26,854 nucleotides of DNA, taken from contig CAIXUE010000301.1 in the NCBI GenBank assembly GCA_903922545.1, positions 1 to 26,854 on the forward strand. The letters are read 5' to 3'. The notes beneath the pieces are model-generated. The model was not told the DNA's origin. It made no database searches and was given only the letters and a program-made list of their open reading frames with translations. Source of the stretch: an uncultured Alphaproteobacteria bacterium. Lineage in GTDB: Bacteria; Pseudomonadota; Alphaproteobacteria; Micropepsales; Micropepsaceae. A program made the translations under genes and the position numbers. How positions within the stretch are numbered: the stretch's first letter is position 1; every line of letters starts with the position of its first letter. Shown here piece by piece: positions 14,110 to 22,250 of the stretch.

Positions 14110-15411
14110 ATGAAAAAACCTTTCCTGATTTTCACCCTGTTTCTGGCAAGTGGCTGCGCTGCCAAGCCTGAACTTTCCACGCCTCCGGCCCTGGCCCCCG
14201 CGTCAACCGGCGCTTCCCAATGGGTTCAACTGGGAGAAGGTGGCGCGGCCGAACTTCGCGCTGTGATGCAGACGCCGGGCGGGGTTTGCCCGAAGTTTTC
14301 GCTGCCCGGCGGCGGTGAATTGACCATGAGCCTTCGGGCCCCGGCCAGTGACGCTTTTCCCGCTTTGTGCAGCGCGCCTTTGCCCAAAGGGGTCAACATT
14401 TCCGGTGTCCCCACCATCAATCTTGATCCACAGCGCATCGTGGTGTTGGGCGATACGGGCTGCCGCCTGGAAAACAATGTCACCCAGAATTGCAACAATC
14501 CCCGCGACTGGCCTTTTCCCAGTGTGGCCGCGTCGGCGGCGCGGCTTAAGCCGGATCTGGTGATTGATGTGGGCGACTATCTTTATCGCCAGGCGCCATG
14601 TCCCGCCGGCAATGCGGGCTGCGCCGGTGCGCCTTATGGCGACAACTGGCCGGCCTGGACGGCGGATTTCTTCGCGCCGGCAGCCCCGCTGCTGAACGCG
14701 GCGCCCTGGATTTTCGTGCGCGGCAACCATGAAAGCTGTCTTTCAATGGGGCGCGGCTTTCTGAGGCTGATGGGACCAAAAGCCGTGGCGCCTGATTGCG
14801 CCGGCCATCTGGCGCCCTATCACATTCCGCTCAGTGGTCTGGACTTGATGGTGATGGACAATGCCGACGCCGATGACGTGAAAGTGGATGCGGACAAGAC
14901 GCCGGTCTATCGGGCGGAGCTGGAAGAGGCCGTGCGCCCCAGCGCTGTGCCAGTGTGGCTGTTGATGCACCGCCCGATCTGGGCGGCGATGACCGGACCC
15001 TTGAATGTGCCCATTGGCGGCAATGCCCAGATCATCGCGGCGGCGGAAAAAACCATGCTCACCAAACCGGTGACGCTGATGCTGGCGGGGCACCTGCACG
15101 CTTTTGAAGTGATCAATTACCAGCATAATGGCGTGGTGGGCACGCCGCCGCCGCAGCTTATGGCCGGCAATGGCGGCGATGTCCTGCTTTCAACACCGGC
15201 GGATCTGAAGGGCGCGGCGTTCCAGGGCCATTCGGGTGTGAGCGTGAAAGACGGTTTGTCGGTCGGCGGCTTCGGGTTTCTGCTTTTGACCAAAAGCGCC
15301 ACCGGCTGGACGATTGATCTTTACGACTCCGCCGGTGTGGCGGAGGGGCAATGCCTCTTTACCGCCGCGTCAGACCGGCTGGATTGCCCAAAACTTCCCG
15401 GCACCCGGTGA
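14110..15411 (+). CDS. Metallophosphoesterase lipoprotein (purple-acid-phosphatase-like)
   Basis: The 433-residue protein has a lipoprotein signal (lipobox ASGC, modified Cys C16). After a Pro/Ala-rich spacer comes a calcineurin-like phosphoesterase domain with the metal motifs in order: GDTG (D115), GDYLY (D156), GNHE (N206, H207), H287 in LMHRP and GHLH (H328, H330). All ligands needed for a two-metal site are present. The role is phosphomonoester or diester hydrolysis at the membrane facing the periplasm; the substrate is open. An N-terminal segment of about 90 residues precedes the catalytic domain. The ATG at 14110 gives the signal peptide; no strong Shine-Dalgarno sequence is visible. 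It is divergent from the TetR regulator, which may control it. Confidence 0.88.
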   Translation: MKKPFLIFTLFLASGCAAKPELSTPPALAPASTGASQWVQLGEGGAAELRAVMQTPGGVCPKFSLPGGGELTMSLRAPASDAFPALCSAPLPKGVNISGVPTINLDPQRIVVLGDTGCRLENNVTQNCNNPRDWPFPSVAASAARLKPDLVIDVGDYLYRQAPCPAGNAGCAGAPYGDNWPAWTADFFAPAAPLLNAAPWIFVRGNHESCLSMGRGFLRLMGPKAVAPDCAGHLAPYHIPLSGLDLMVMDNADADDVKVDADKTPVYRAELEEAVRPSAVPVWLLMHRPIWAAMTGPLNVPIGGNAQIIAAAEKTMLTKPVTLMLAGHLHAFEVINYQHNGVVGTPPPQLMAGNGGDVLLSTPADLKGAAFQGHSGVSVKDGLSVGGFGFLLLTKSATGWTIDLYDSAGVAEGQCLFTAASDRLDCPKLPGTR

Positions 15412-15416
15412 CGGGT

Positions 15417-15593
15417 TCAGGAAAAAGGATCGTAGAGCTTGAGTTTGCGTCCGAATGCCGGCGCAGCCATGTCCTTGAATTGCTGGCGCATCCGTTCAAA
15501 CGTGATGCGGTCAAGTTCGGCTTGGCGCTGCATGGAGCCGCGGTCGCAGTTGGAGGAATAGTCTGTGCTGAACTGGAACGAAAAATCGTGCAT
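15417..15593 (-). CDS. Small unknown ORF, 58 residues
   Basis: From ATG 15593 the frame encodes a polar, helical-looking peptide with MQRQAELDRITFERMRQQF in the middle and a basic KLKLYDPFS end. GGAG lies six bases before the ATG. The gene fits between the lipoprotein stop (15411, convergent) and the pilin (15698) without overlap. I do not recognise a family, and coding status rests on context and the ribosome-binding site only. Confidence 0.45.
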   Translation of the reverse strand: MHDFSFQFSTDYSSNCDRGSMQRQAELDRITFERMRQQFKDMAAPAFGRKLKLYDPFS

Positions 15594-15697
15594 GGCCGTC
15601 TCCGCTCTGAAGTCACAGCTTTCCTCGCAGGAAGCGTGCCAGCAAATCGCCAGGAAAAAGGCCGAAGACAGTTTCGATTTGGGAAGCGGCCGGCGGT

Positions 15698-15877
15698 TTA
15701 CATGCGGCTCGCGATGGTTGTCAGGGTGATATAAAGCTTGGCGCCGATCGTTGTGACGGTGGGAATTCCCACCAGCGCGACAATGGCGGCCACAAGTGTC
15801 CATTCCATGCCCGTGGCGCCGCGTTCATCGGCGCCCCATTTTCCATACCGGACGCGCAGCTTGCGCAGAAAACTCAT
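15698..15877 (-). CDS. Orphan Flp/Fap-type (type IVb) pilin
   Basis: The 59-residue precursor has the Flp pattern: a basic leader, the processing site G20 followed by ATGMEW, then a hydrophobic helix (TLVAAIVALVGIPTVTTIG) and a short polar end. E25 at +5 is kept, as needed for processing and assembly. W26 stands where most Flp pilins have Tyr. GGGG lies seven bases before ATG 15877; in-frame extension to 16006 adds an unrelated sequence. The mature pilin would be about 39 residues, assembled by a Tad secretion system. No cpa/tad genes (CpaA prepilin peptidase, TadA ATPase, RcpA secretin) are in the window, so those would be encoded elsewhere. Confidence 0.8.
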   Translation of the reverse strand: MSFLRKLRVRYGKWGADERGATGMEWTLVAAIVALVGIPTVTTIGAKLYITLTTIASRM

Positions 15878-16023
15878 ACAAAACCCCATCCCTTGTTTCA
15901 TGGGGCAGGGGCCAATCCTTCCTTTGTCCCGGAATGGATCAACTTTTCCTGCACCCGATGAACAAAGAGCAAGAGGAAGGCCATGATGGAACCCGGCCAG
16001 GCCCATGGTTAAAGGTTGCCGGA

Positions 16024-16869
16024 TTATTCCGCGGCCTGCGGCTTGTGCCGCTGGGTGATGCGGCGGCCCTGGCGCGCGGCGCGGCGCAGGATCTGGGGCG
16101 GCTGGCCAAACAGGCGCAGGAAATTGCGGCGCATATCTTCGGCATGCTTGAAGCCTGCAGCCTGGGCTATGGCCGCGAAAGAGCGCGAGCCTTCTTCAAT
16201 CTGGCGGCGGGCGATTTCGCTTTTGCGCCGCTCCACCGCTTCGGCAATGCCCATCTGACGGCCAGCAGGCGCGGCATAGCGCGATTTGGCTTTATCGACC
16301 GGTAGCGACGGCGCGATGGCGCGGCAAACTTCGGCGCCCCAATCTTCTTCGATAAGGCCCAGGCACAATTCAATGGCCGGCGCGGCGCCGGACGCGGTCC
16401 ACACGCCATGGTCGTTGACGAAAGTGCGGCTGCGGTCCAGGCGCACTTTGGGATAGGTGCGGGCGAAAACCTCACTTTGCTGCGGGGCGATGGCGGCGCG
16501 CTTGCCGTTCAAAAGGCCGGCCTCGGCCAATACAAAAGCGCCGGCTCCGATGCCGGCGATGCGCCGTACAAGGGCCGCGGCGGCGCAGGCGTAATCGGCC
16601 AATTCCGCCAGGAGAGGAATGGGCGCGCCGTCCACGATGATCAAGGTGTCGAGCCCGTCGGCGGTGACCGGCCGGCTGGCCATGGTCAGGCCGCAAGCGC
16701 TTGGCACATCGCCGCCATCCAGCGACATCACGCTCAGCCGGTATTGCTTGCCGGCCAGGCGAAAGGCTTCCAGCAGCGTATGCAAATGTGAGAAATCAAA
16801 ACCCGCAAAGACCAGGAAAGCGATGTGGCGGGCGGGGACGTGTTTGCGCCGGAAGGAAGGCGATGACAC
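16024..16869 (-). CDS. GlxA/AraC-type regulator with DJ-1/PfpI-like domain and shortened DNA-binding domain
   Basis: The 281-residue protein has an N-terminal class I glutamine-amidotransferase/DJ-1-like domain (about 12-185). Its family pattern GAGAFVLAEAGLLNGKRA lacks the nucleophile: G108 stands at the Cys position, as expected for a non-enzymatic sensor. The C-terminus has one AraC-type helix-turn-helix (about 212-265: RSFAAIAQAAGFKHAEDMRRNF, then LFGQPPQ). AraC/GlxA proteins normally have two, within about 100 residues, and total 310-330 residues; here the first unit appears to be missing between residues 190 and 212. GTG 16869 is used because GGAAAG lies seven bases upstream and no better start exists. 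The effector is unknown. Confidence 0.82.
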   Translation of the reverse strand: MSSPSFRRKHVPARHIAFLVFAGFDFSHLHTLLEAFRLAGKQYRLSVMSLDGGDVPSACGLTMASRPVTADGLDTLIIVDGAPIPLLAELADYACAAAALVRRIAGIGAGAFVLAEAGLLNGKRAAIAPQQSEVFARTYPKVRLDRSRTFVNDHGVWTASGAAPAIELCLGLIEEDWGAEVCRAIAPSLPVDKAKSRYAAPAGRQMGIAEAVERRKSEIARRQIEEGSRSFAAIAQAAGFKHAEDMRRNFLRLFGQPPQILRRAARQGRRITQRHKPQAAE

Positions 16870-16905
16870 GAAAAGGCTTTCCGATCATGTCGTAAAATAA
16901 GGCCA

Positions 16906-16951
16906 GGAAAAAAGAGACGGGGTGCCCGCGCCATTCAAGGCGCGGACACCC
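16906..16951 (-). terminator. Rho-independent terminator of the porin gene
   Basis: A 13-base stem with one mismatch (16920-16932 with 16939-16951) and a 6-base loop is followed on the minus strand by TCTCTTTTTT. It lies 17 bases behind the porin stop. Confidence 0.85.
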
Positions 16952-16967
16952 GCATCCCCACTACGCT

Positions 16968-18161
16968 TTAGAATACAAAGCCGGTTTCCAGCATGAAGCG
17001 GACCTGGTCCTTGGCGGTACCGGTCTTGCCGAAGGTCAGGCCAGACGTGGCGTCGCCAGTCGAGATGTAGCTGACTTCAGGACGGGCGAAGAACACCTTG
17101 TACTGATAAGTCGGCGTGAGGGTGAATTCCCAGGCATTGCTGCCGGCACCGTAGCCGATGATGTTCGGCGCGGTGGCGATGCTGTGCCCGCTGGAATTTT
17201 CATACTCCACGCGGCCGCCCAGTTTCCAATTGTCGTCGAAGGAATAGCTGACCAGCAGCGCCGCACCGGTTTCTTCGGAGCTGTGGACGAAGGAGCCGAT
17301 CTTCGGCGTGGTGCTGTACTGGACATACGGGCTGATGACCCAGTTGCCCATGGTGTGCGTCCAGATCAGGTCGTAAAGGCTGCCCGAATCCAGGAGCGAG
17401 AAGTGATTGCCGCCCACGTCGCCCGAAGCGGAGAAGGCCAGGGTGTCGGACGGGCTGAACACATAGGACAGAAGGCCCGACATGGTGTTCAGGACGTTCG
17501 AGTAATAGCCGTCATTCCAGGACAGCGAAGCCGTCAGCGGACCGTCGGCGAAATTGAGCTGAAGGCCGCGGCTGATGGCAGGCTCGATATTCCAGAGCAG
17601 GCCGCGCTCGATATTCATGTTTTCGAACGTGAAATTGTATTCGTTGCCGGTCAGGGTCGGCAGCTTGCCGCCTTCGATCGACCAGTCGGCCAGGGCGCCG
17701 TCGCCCTGCAGTTTCAGATAGGCCACCGGGACCACGCCGAAGCTGGCGGGGGTGTTGATGCTGCTCTTGGTGTAGGGCGCGCCGACGGTGGGGAAAGAAT
17801 AGTTGCCGGCCTGGACATAGAACTGCAGCCAGCCATCGGTCTTTTGCACCGTGATCTGCGCGTTGGTCAGATCCATATAAGAGGCGAAATCGCCCGGCGC
17901 CGCTTTGGTGGGATTGGACTGGTAATAGGTCATGCCGGTGACAGCGCCGCCGACAAAGACCTTGCCGAAATCGCCCAGGTCAACGCCCATGGGATTGGGA
18001 TTGGCGGCGATCGGACCGGCCATGGCAGGCGTGGTCATCGCGGCCGAGGCGGGCGCAGCAGGCGCGGCGTCCTGCGCCATGGCGGCGCTGGCGCCGAAAG
18101 CGGAGAGAAGCAATCCCGCCATCAGGCTGTTGGTCTTGACGGAATAAGAAGGTCTTTTCAT
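16968..18161 (-). CDS. Outer-membrane beta-barrel porin (BBP2/OmpL-like)
   Basis: The 397-residue protein has a signal peptide (cleavage after AMA, about residue 29), then an Ala/Pro-rich linker (about 30-57). An all-beta barrel follows, with alternating aromatic strands and a C-terminal Phe. The segment GKLPTLTGNEYNFTFENMNI with ERGLLWNIEPAISRGLQLNF behind it matches the family pattern of putative beta-barrel porin-2 (GK-x-T-x-E-x-N-x-RS-LLF...), so a passive pore for small solutes is likely; the substrate is unknown. AGGGGA is near ATG 18161. A strong terminator follows. It is divergent from the first COG3202-type transporter across a 320-base gap rich in repeated motifs. Confidence 0.85.
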   Translation of the reverse strand: MKRPSYSVKTNSLMAGLLLSAFGASAAMAQDAAPAAPASAAMTTPAMAGPIAANPNPMGVDLGDFGKVFVGGAVTGMTYYQSNPTKAAPGDFASYMDLTNAQITVQKTDGWLQFYVQAGNYSFPTVGAPYTKSSINTPASFGVVPVAYLKLQGDGALADWSIEGGKLPTLTGNEYNFTFENMNIERGLLWNIEPAISRGLQLNFADGPLTASLSWNDGYYSNVLNTMSGLLSYVFSPSDTLAFSASGDVGGNHFSLLDSGSLYDLIWTHTMGNWVISPYVQYSTTPKIGSFVHSSEETGAALLVSYSFDDNWKLGGRVEYENSSGHSIATAPNIIGYGAGSNAWEFTLTPTYQYKVFFARPEVSYISTGDATSGLTFGKTGTAKDQVRFMLETGFVF

Positions 18162-18333
18162 GGGTCAGTCCCCTTGGGTTGTTTGGCCGCCAGGCGGCTA
18201 TGGGCAAGACGGAAATACGCAGAAAATCAGGACGTGAAACTGTCTTACTGATGTCACGTTCGGGGGTCCGGTTCGCAAACGCAATATGAAAGGGCCCGGA
18301 AAAAAGCCCCACAAATAAAGGTGATTTTTGGGA

Positions 18334-18418
18334 GTTGCTGCAATGCAACGTGAATTGCACAGAATTTCGGCAATCCGCACACCAGCGGGGCAATCCGCCT
18401 GTTAATTGCGCAATTTTG
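18334..18418. promoter_or_regulatory. Repeat-rich regulatory region in the 320-base gap 18162-18481
   Basis: The gap contains no gene. Its transporter-proximal part holds GTTGC-N6-GCAAC (18334-18349), two direct copies of GGCAATCCGC exactly 20 bases apart (18369-18378, 18389-18398), and the perfect 12-bp palindrome AATTGCGCAATT (18404-18415). All share the core TTGC/GCAA, pointing to several binding sites for one regulator. The 20-base period puts the copies on the same face of the helix. I could not assign a promoter with confidence. Confidence 0.45.
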
Positions 18419-18481
18419 CAGTCGCCAGGCGAAACATTGCGGCGGCGGCGGGTTGCGCCCGAAGCATGCTATCGGTGGCAA

Positions 18482-19807
18482 ATGGCCTCCAAATCGCCCT
18501 CTGCCCGCCTGATCGGCCTGACCGTCAAATTTGAGTCGGGGGAGCTGAAGGCCCTGCTTTTGGCCTTTGCCTGCAATTTCGTGCTGTTGGGCAGTTACTA
18601 CATCCTGCGCCCGTTGCGGGACACCATGGCGACGGTGTTCGGCGTCAGCCAGCTGCAGAATTTGTACACCGGCACCTTCGTCGTCATTTTTCTGTTCTCG
18701 CCGTTATTCGGCTGGTTCGCAGCGCGGGTGAAGCTGACCATCCTGTTGCCGGGCGTGCTTTGGTTTTTCCTTTCCAATCTTTTGATCTTTTACGCCTGCT
18801 TTCACATCGATCCGCACAGCCGCATCGTGGCGGCGGCGTATTTCTGGTGGTTCAGTTCGGTCAACCTGATCCTGATTTCAGTGTTCTGGACCTTGATGGC
18901 TGATACCTTCTCGCCGAACCAGGCGACACGGCTGTTCGCCTTTATCGCCGCGGGCGGTAGCCTGGGCGCCATCACCGGCCCGCTTATCACCAAGGCTTTT
19001 GCGGAAGAGATCGGCATAGACGGTTTGATGGCGGTGGCGATTGCGGGATTCCTGGCCGTGATTGTGCTGGTGCATCTGGTGATGCGTGAAAAGAAAAACA
19101 TGCGGGCGTTGGTGGAGGACACCCAGAAGACCACGCTGGATCACAATTTGCCGGGCAATCCCTTTGCCGGTTTTGAGCTTTTGTTCCGGTCCGCCTATCT
19201 GATGGGGCAGGCGGTGTTTTTCATCCTGATGACCTGGATTGCCACCATTCTGTATTTTTTGCAGGCCGATCTGATCGCACGCGCCTATTCGGCGCTGGAG
19301 CAGCGCACCATCGCTTTTGCCGATGTCGATCTTTACGTGAATATCGGCTCGGCCCTGATTTTGATTTTCGGGTTGGGGCGCATCCTGAAAAGGTTCGGCG
19401 TCACCGCCAGCCTGCTCCTCAGTCCCATTTAGATGGTGGGCGCGTGCCTGGCGGTGCTGGTCTGGCCCAGCCTTTTCATGGTGCAGGTGGCGCGGTCGAT
19501 CCAGCGCATTTCGCAATATGGCGTGGCGCGTCCCGCCCGCGAAGTCTTGTTCACGGTGGTGGATCAGCAGAGCAAATACAAAGCCAAGAGTGTGATCGAT
19601 ACCGTGGTCTATCGCTTTGGCGATCTGACAGCGGCCTGGATGCAGGCAGGCCTGCGGATGGGCGGTTTCGGGCTTGTCGGCGCGGTGACGGTGGGGGTGG
19701 GCGTTTCCGCCGCCTGGGGCTTTTCCGCCATTGCGCTGGGGCGCCGCTATGAGGTGCTGGCGCATGCCGGGCGCGACGGTCGTGTGACAGCCGCCGCGCA
19801 GAGCTGA
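18482..19807 (+). pseudogene. ATP/ADP-translocase-like transporter (COG3202), split by an in-frame TAG
   Basis: From ATG 18482 the frame encodes 316 residues up to TAG 19430-19432. The same frame continues at once with ATG 19433 for another 124 residues to TGA 19805-19807. Joined, the 440 residues align end to end with the intact 434-residue paralogue at 19891-21195. Shared blocks are YILRPLRDTM, NLYTGTFV/ELFTGTFV, SVFWTLMADTFS/SVFWSLMADIFS, AAGGSLG/AAGGTAG and the C-terminal FTVVDQQSKYKAK-VI-TVVYRFGDL. The TAG takes the place of Ile in the paralogue's NPVIMV. The protein is a multi-TM inner-membrane carrier of the ATP:ADP antiporter superfamily; the substrate in free-living bacteria is not settled. 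It may be a pseudogene, a two-piece protein made by restart at the adjacent ATG, or a sequence error. Confidence 0.8.
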
Positions 19808-19810
19808 AAT

Positions 19811-19836
19811 GGCCGCTGTCGCGGCCCTGTTTTATC
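19811..19836 (+). terminator. Hairpin terminator between the two transporter paralogues
   Basis: GGCCGC-TGTC-GCGGCC (19811-19826) forms a 6-bp stem with a 4-base loop, followed by CTGTTTTATC. It begins three bases behind the TGA of the split transporter and suggests separate transcription of the second copy. Confidence 0.6.
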
Positions 19837-19839
19837 GCC

Positions 19840-19868
19840 TATAAATCTTGTCCAAGAACGCGGGACAA
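19840..19868 (+). promoter_or_regulatory. Candidate -10 box and operator of the second transporter
   Basis: TATAAA (19840-19845) is a good -10 box with only a poor -35. It is followed immediately by TTGTCC-N9-GGACAA (19848-19868), a perfect 6-bp inverted repeat where transcription would start. This arrangement fits a repressor site on a promoter used only by the gene at 19891. Confidence 0.45.
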
Positions 19869-19890
19869 ACCGCGAGGCCGGGGAGGAAAA

Positions 19891-21195
19891 ATGCGTGACG
19901 AGAATCCGGGACCGCTGGCGCGGCTGCTTGAGCTTGCTGCCGAGGTAAAACCTGCCGAGGTGAAGGCGGTTATGCTGTCCTTCCTCTATTTTTTCCTTCT
20001 GATGGCCAGCTATTTCATCATCCGGCCGCTGCGCGACACCATGGGCACGGTCTATGGCGTCAAGCATCTGCAGGAGCTGTTCACCGGCACCTTTGTGCTG
20101 AGTTTCGTGGTGGCGCCGGTATTCGCATTTTTCGCCTCGCGCATCCGGCTGGCGACGTTCCTGCCCTGGGTTTACGGCTTCATCGCCCTGACCATGGTGA
20201 TTTTCTATGGCCTGTTCCAGAGCGTGGCCAATGACCGCTGGATCGCCGCGGCGTTTTACGTCTGGGTCAGCACATTCAATCTTCTGACCATCTCGGTGTT
20301 CTGGAGCCTGATGGCCGATATTTTCTCGAGCGCCCAGGCCAAGCGCCTGTTCGGTTTCATCGCGGCGGGTGGCACCGCCGGCACCATTGCCGGGCCTTCC
20401 TTTGCCGTCTTGTTCGCAGGGCTGGTAAGCGCCAATTCGCTGCTTTTGATTTCGGCCGCCGGTTTTGCCGTGACGGCGTTTTTGGTCCGACTGGTGGAAG
20501 CGGAAAAGCGCAAGCTGACGGCGCAGGATGATGAAGCGCAGAAGACCAGCCTGGACAAGAAGCTGGGCGGCAATCCGTTTGACGGTTTCGCGCTGCTTTT
20601 CAAGTCACGCTATCTTTTGATGATCGCGCTGTTCCTGCTGCTGATGACCTGGATTTCGACGGTGATCTATTTTCAGCTGGGCGATCTGATCAGCAAGGAA
20701 TTCGCCAGCCGCGCCGCGCGCACCCAGGCCTATGCCACCATTGATATCGCGACCAATTCCATCGCGGTGATCATCCAGCTTTTTGGCACCGGGCGCTTCA
20801 TCAAGCGCTTTGGCGTCACCACCGGATTGCTGGTCAATCCCGTCATCATGGTGTTCGCCTTCCTGGCGGTGGCTTTCTCACCGGTGTTGATGGTGCTGGG
20901 CAGCGTGCAGGTGCTGCGCCGTTTTGCCGAATACGCCATCGCCAAGCCCAGCCGCGACATGCTGTTCACGGTGGTGGACCAGCAGAGCAAGTACAAGGCC
21001 AAGAACGTCATCGAGACGGTGGTCTATCGCTTTGGCGATCTGACCTCGTCATGGGTGAGTTCGGTGGTGCTGCAGTTCGGCGTGGCGGGGTTGGCGATTT
21101 TCGGTATCGTGATTTCGCTGTTCTGGTTTCCCATCGCCTGGATGCTGGGCAAACAGTATGAAAACACGCGCGGGGAAATGCCCCTCAAGCCGTGA
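19891..21195 (+). CDS. ATP/ADP-translocase-like transporter (COG3202), intact paralogue
   Basis: The 434-residue inner-membrane protein has about 11-12 hydrophobic helices. It carries blocks typical of the COG3202 part of the ATP:ADP antiporter superfamily: YFIIRPLRDTMGTVYGVKHL near residue 45, ELFTGTFV, SLMADIFSSAQAKRLFGFIA, and FTVVDQQSKYKAKNVIETVV near residue 355. Related proteins in intracellular bacteria exchange ATP for ADP; those of free-living bacteria are mostly uncharacterised and often labelled MFS transporter, so nucleotide exchange is only possible here. ATG 19891 is preceded by GGGGAGGA. The gene is a tandem duplicate of the split gene upstream, with its own likely promoter and operator. 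Upstream helices and the conserved cytosolic segments are all present. Confidence 0.85.
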   Translation: MRDENPGPLARLLELAAEVKPAEVKAVMLSFLYFFLLMASYFIIRPLRDTMGTVYGVKHLQELFTGTFVLSFVVAPVFAFFASRIRLATFLPWVYGFIALTMVIFYGLFQSVANDRWIAAAFYVWVSTFNLLTISVFWSLMADIFSSAQAKRLFGFIAAGGTAGTIAGPSFAVLFAGLVSANSLLLISAAGFAVTAFLVRLVEAEKRKLTAQDDEAQKTSLDKKLGGNPFDGFALLFKSRYLLMIALFLLLMTWISTVIYFQLGDLISKEFASRAARTQAYATIDIATNSIAVIIQLFGTGRFIKRFGVTTGLLVNPVIMVFAFLAVAFSPVLMVLGSVQVLRRFAEYAIAKPSRDMLFTVVDQQSKYKAKNVIETVVYRFGDLTSSWVSSVVLQFGVAGLAIFGIVISLFWFPIAWMLGKQYENTRGEMPLKP

Positions 21196-21243
21196 GCGGG
21201 TCCCGGTTCCGGCCAAAGCCTTCCCAAAATTTCACGGGCCGGC

Positions 21244-21259
21244 GGCTTTGCGCAAAGCC
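21244..21259. repeat. Perfect 16-bp palindrome GGCTTTGCGCAAAGCC
   Basis: It lies in the 116-base gap between the transporter and the aldo/keto reductase. Another GGCTTTG copy follows at 21272-21278. Operator or mRNA hairpin are both possible; no T-run follows. Confidence 0.4.
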
Positions 21260-21311
21260 CCCACGGGACTAGGCTTTGTCTCACGGATTGGCCTCATCTG
21301 AGGAGTGCAGG

Positions 21312-22250
21312 ATGACGGATACCGGCAATCGCTTTTCGCGCCGTGAGGCGGCCATGCTTTGCGCCGGAGCCGACGCCAGTTTTGTTCTGCCGGCATTGGC
21401 GCAGGCGCAGACGCCGCTTCTGAAACGCGCCATCCCGCATGGCGGCGAGATGATCCCGGTGATCGGCCTGGGCACCATCAATCTGTATGATATCGCTTCA
21501 GACCCCAGCAAACTGCCCGGCTGCACCGATACCGTGCGGGCGCTGGTAGCAGGCGGCGGCACTGTCATCGACACCGCGCAATCCTATGGCACCGGGGAAA
21601 CGGTGCTGGGCGGCATTTTCGCGGCCACGGGACTTCGCTCCAAAATTTTCCTGGCGACCAAGCTAGACCTCAAGGATTACAATCAGGCGAACGGCCTGGC
21701 ATCAATGAAGGGTTCACTTGAGCGGCTCAAGACCGACAAGGTGGATCTGATGCAGTTCCACAATGTGCGTGATCCGAACCAGGATCTGGGGATGCTGCGC
21801 GACTGGAAAGCGCAAGGGCTTTGCCGCTATGTCGGCATTACCACGACGTCGGAAGACAGTTATGACGCCACCGTGGCCATCCTTGCGCGGGAGAAACCCG
21901 ATTTCCTGATGGTCGATTACGCCATCGACAAGCGCGAGGCTGAAACCAGGGTGCTGCCTGCGGCTGCTGCGGCCGGAACGGCGGTGATCACGGCGTTGCC
22001 ATTTGGACGCGGCCGGGTTTTCAAAAATGTCCTCAGCAAACCGTTACCGGGTTTTGCAGCGGATTTCGACTGCAACAGCTGGGCGCAATTCTTCCTGAAG
22101 TGGATTTTGGGCAATCTGGCGATCACCAACGCCGCGCCGGGCACCGACAAGCCCGAACACATGACGGACAATCTGGGCGCGGGGCGCGGGCGCATGCCTG
22201 ATGCGGCGATGCGCGCCCGCATGGTGCAATATATTGAATCGCTGGGCTGA
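21312..22250 (+). CDS. Aldo/keto reductase with Tat-like leader
   Basis: The 312-residue protein has an AKR barrel with the full catalytic tetrad: D87 and Y92 (IDTAQSYGTGE), K117 (FLATKLDL) and H150 (QFHNV). The enzyme would reduce aldehydes or ketones with NAD(P)H. The first 33 residues look like a Tat leader: NRFSRREAAML, then a hydrophobic stretch and PALAQAQ. The hydrophobic core is broken by Asp and is short, so export is uncertain. GAGGAG is six bases before ATG 21312; a longer start at 21276 has no such support. It is convergent with the reductase at 22260-22988, their stops being separated by nine bases. Confidence 0.85.
   Translation: MTDTGNRFSRREAAMLCAGADASFVLPALAQAQTPLLKRAIPHGGEMIPVIGLGTINLYDIASDPSKLPGCTDTVRALVAGGGTVIDTAQSYGTGETVLGGIFAATGLRSKIFLATKLDLKDYNQANGLASMKGSLERLKTDKVDLMQFHNVRDPNQDLGMLRDWKAQGLCRYVGITTTSEDSYDATVAILAREKPDFLMVDYAIDKREAETRVLPAAAAAGTAVITALPFGRGRVFKNVLSKPLPGFAADFDCNSWAQFFLKWILGNLAITNAAPGTDKPEHMTDNLGAGRGRMPDAAMRARMVQYIESLG

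Noticed and set aside
18335..18481. In-frame upstream extension of the first transporter to 18335
   Set aside because: The extra 49 codons cover the motif-rich regulatory region and have no counterpart in the paralogue.
13318..19432. Stop-codon reassignment as a cause of the in-frame TAA and TAG
   Set aside because: Both TAA and TAG serve as normal stops of other complete genes in the window (for example rpmJ with TAA, the TonB receptor with TAG).
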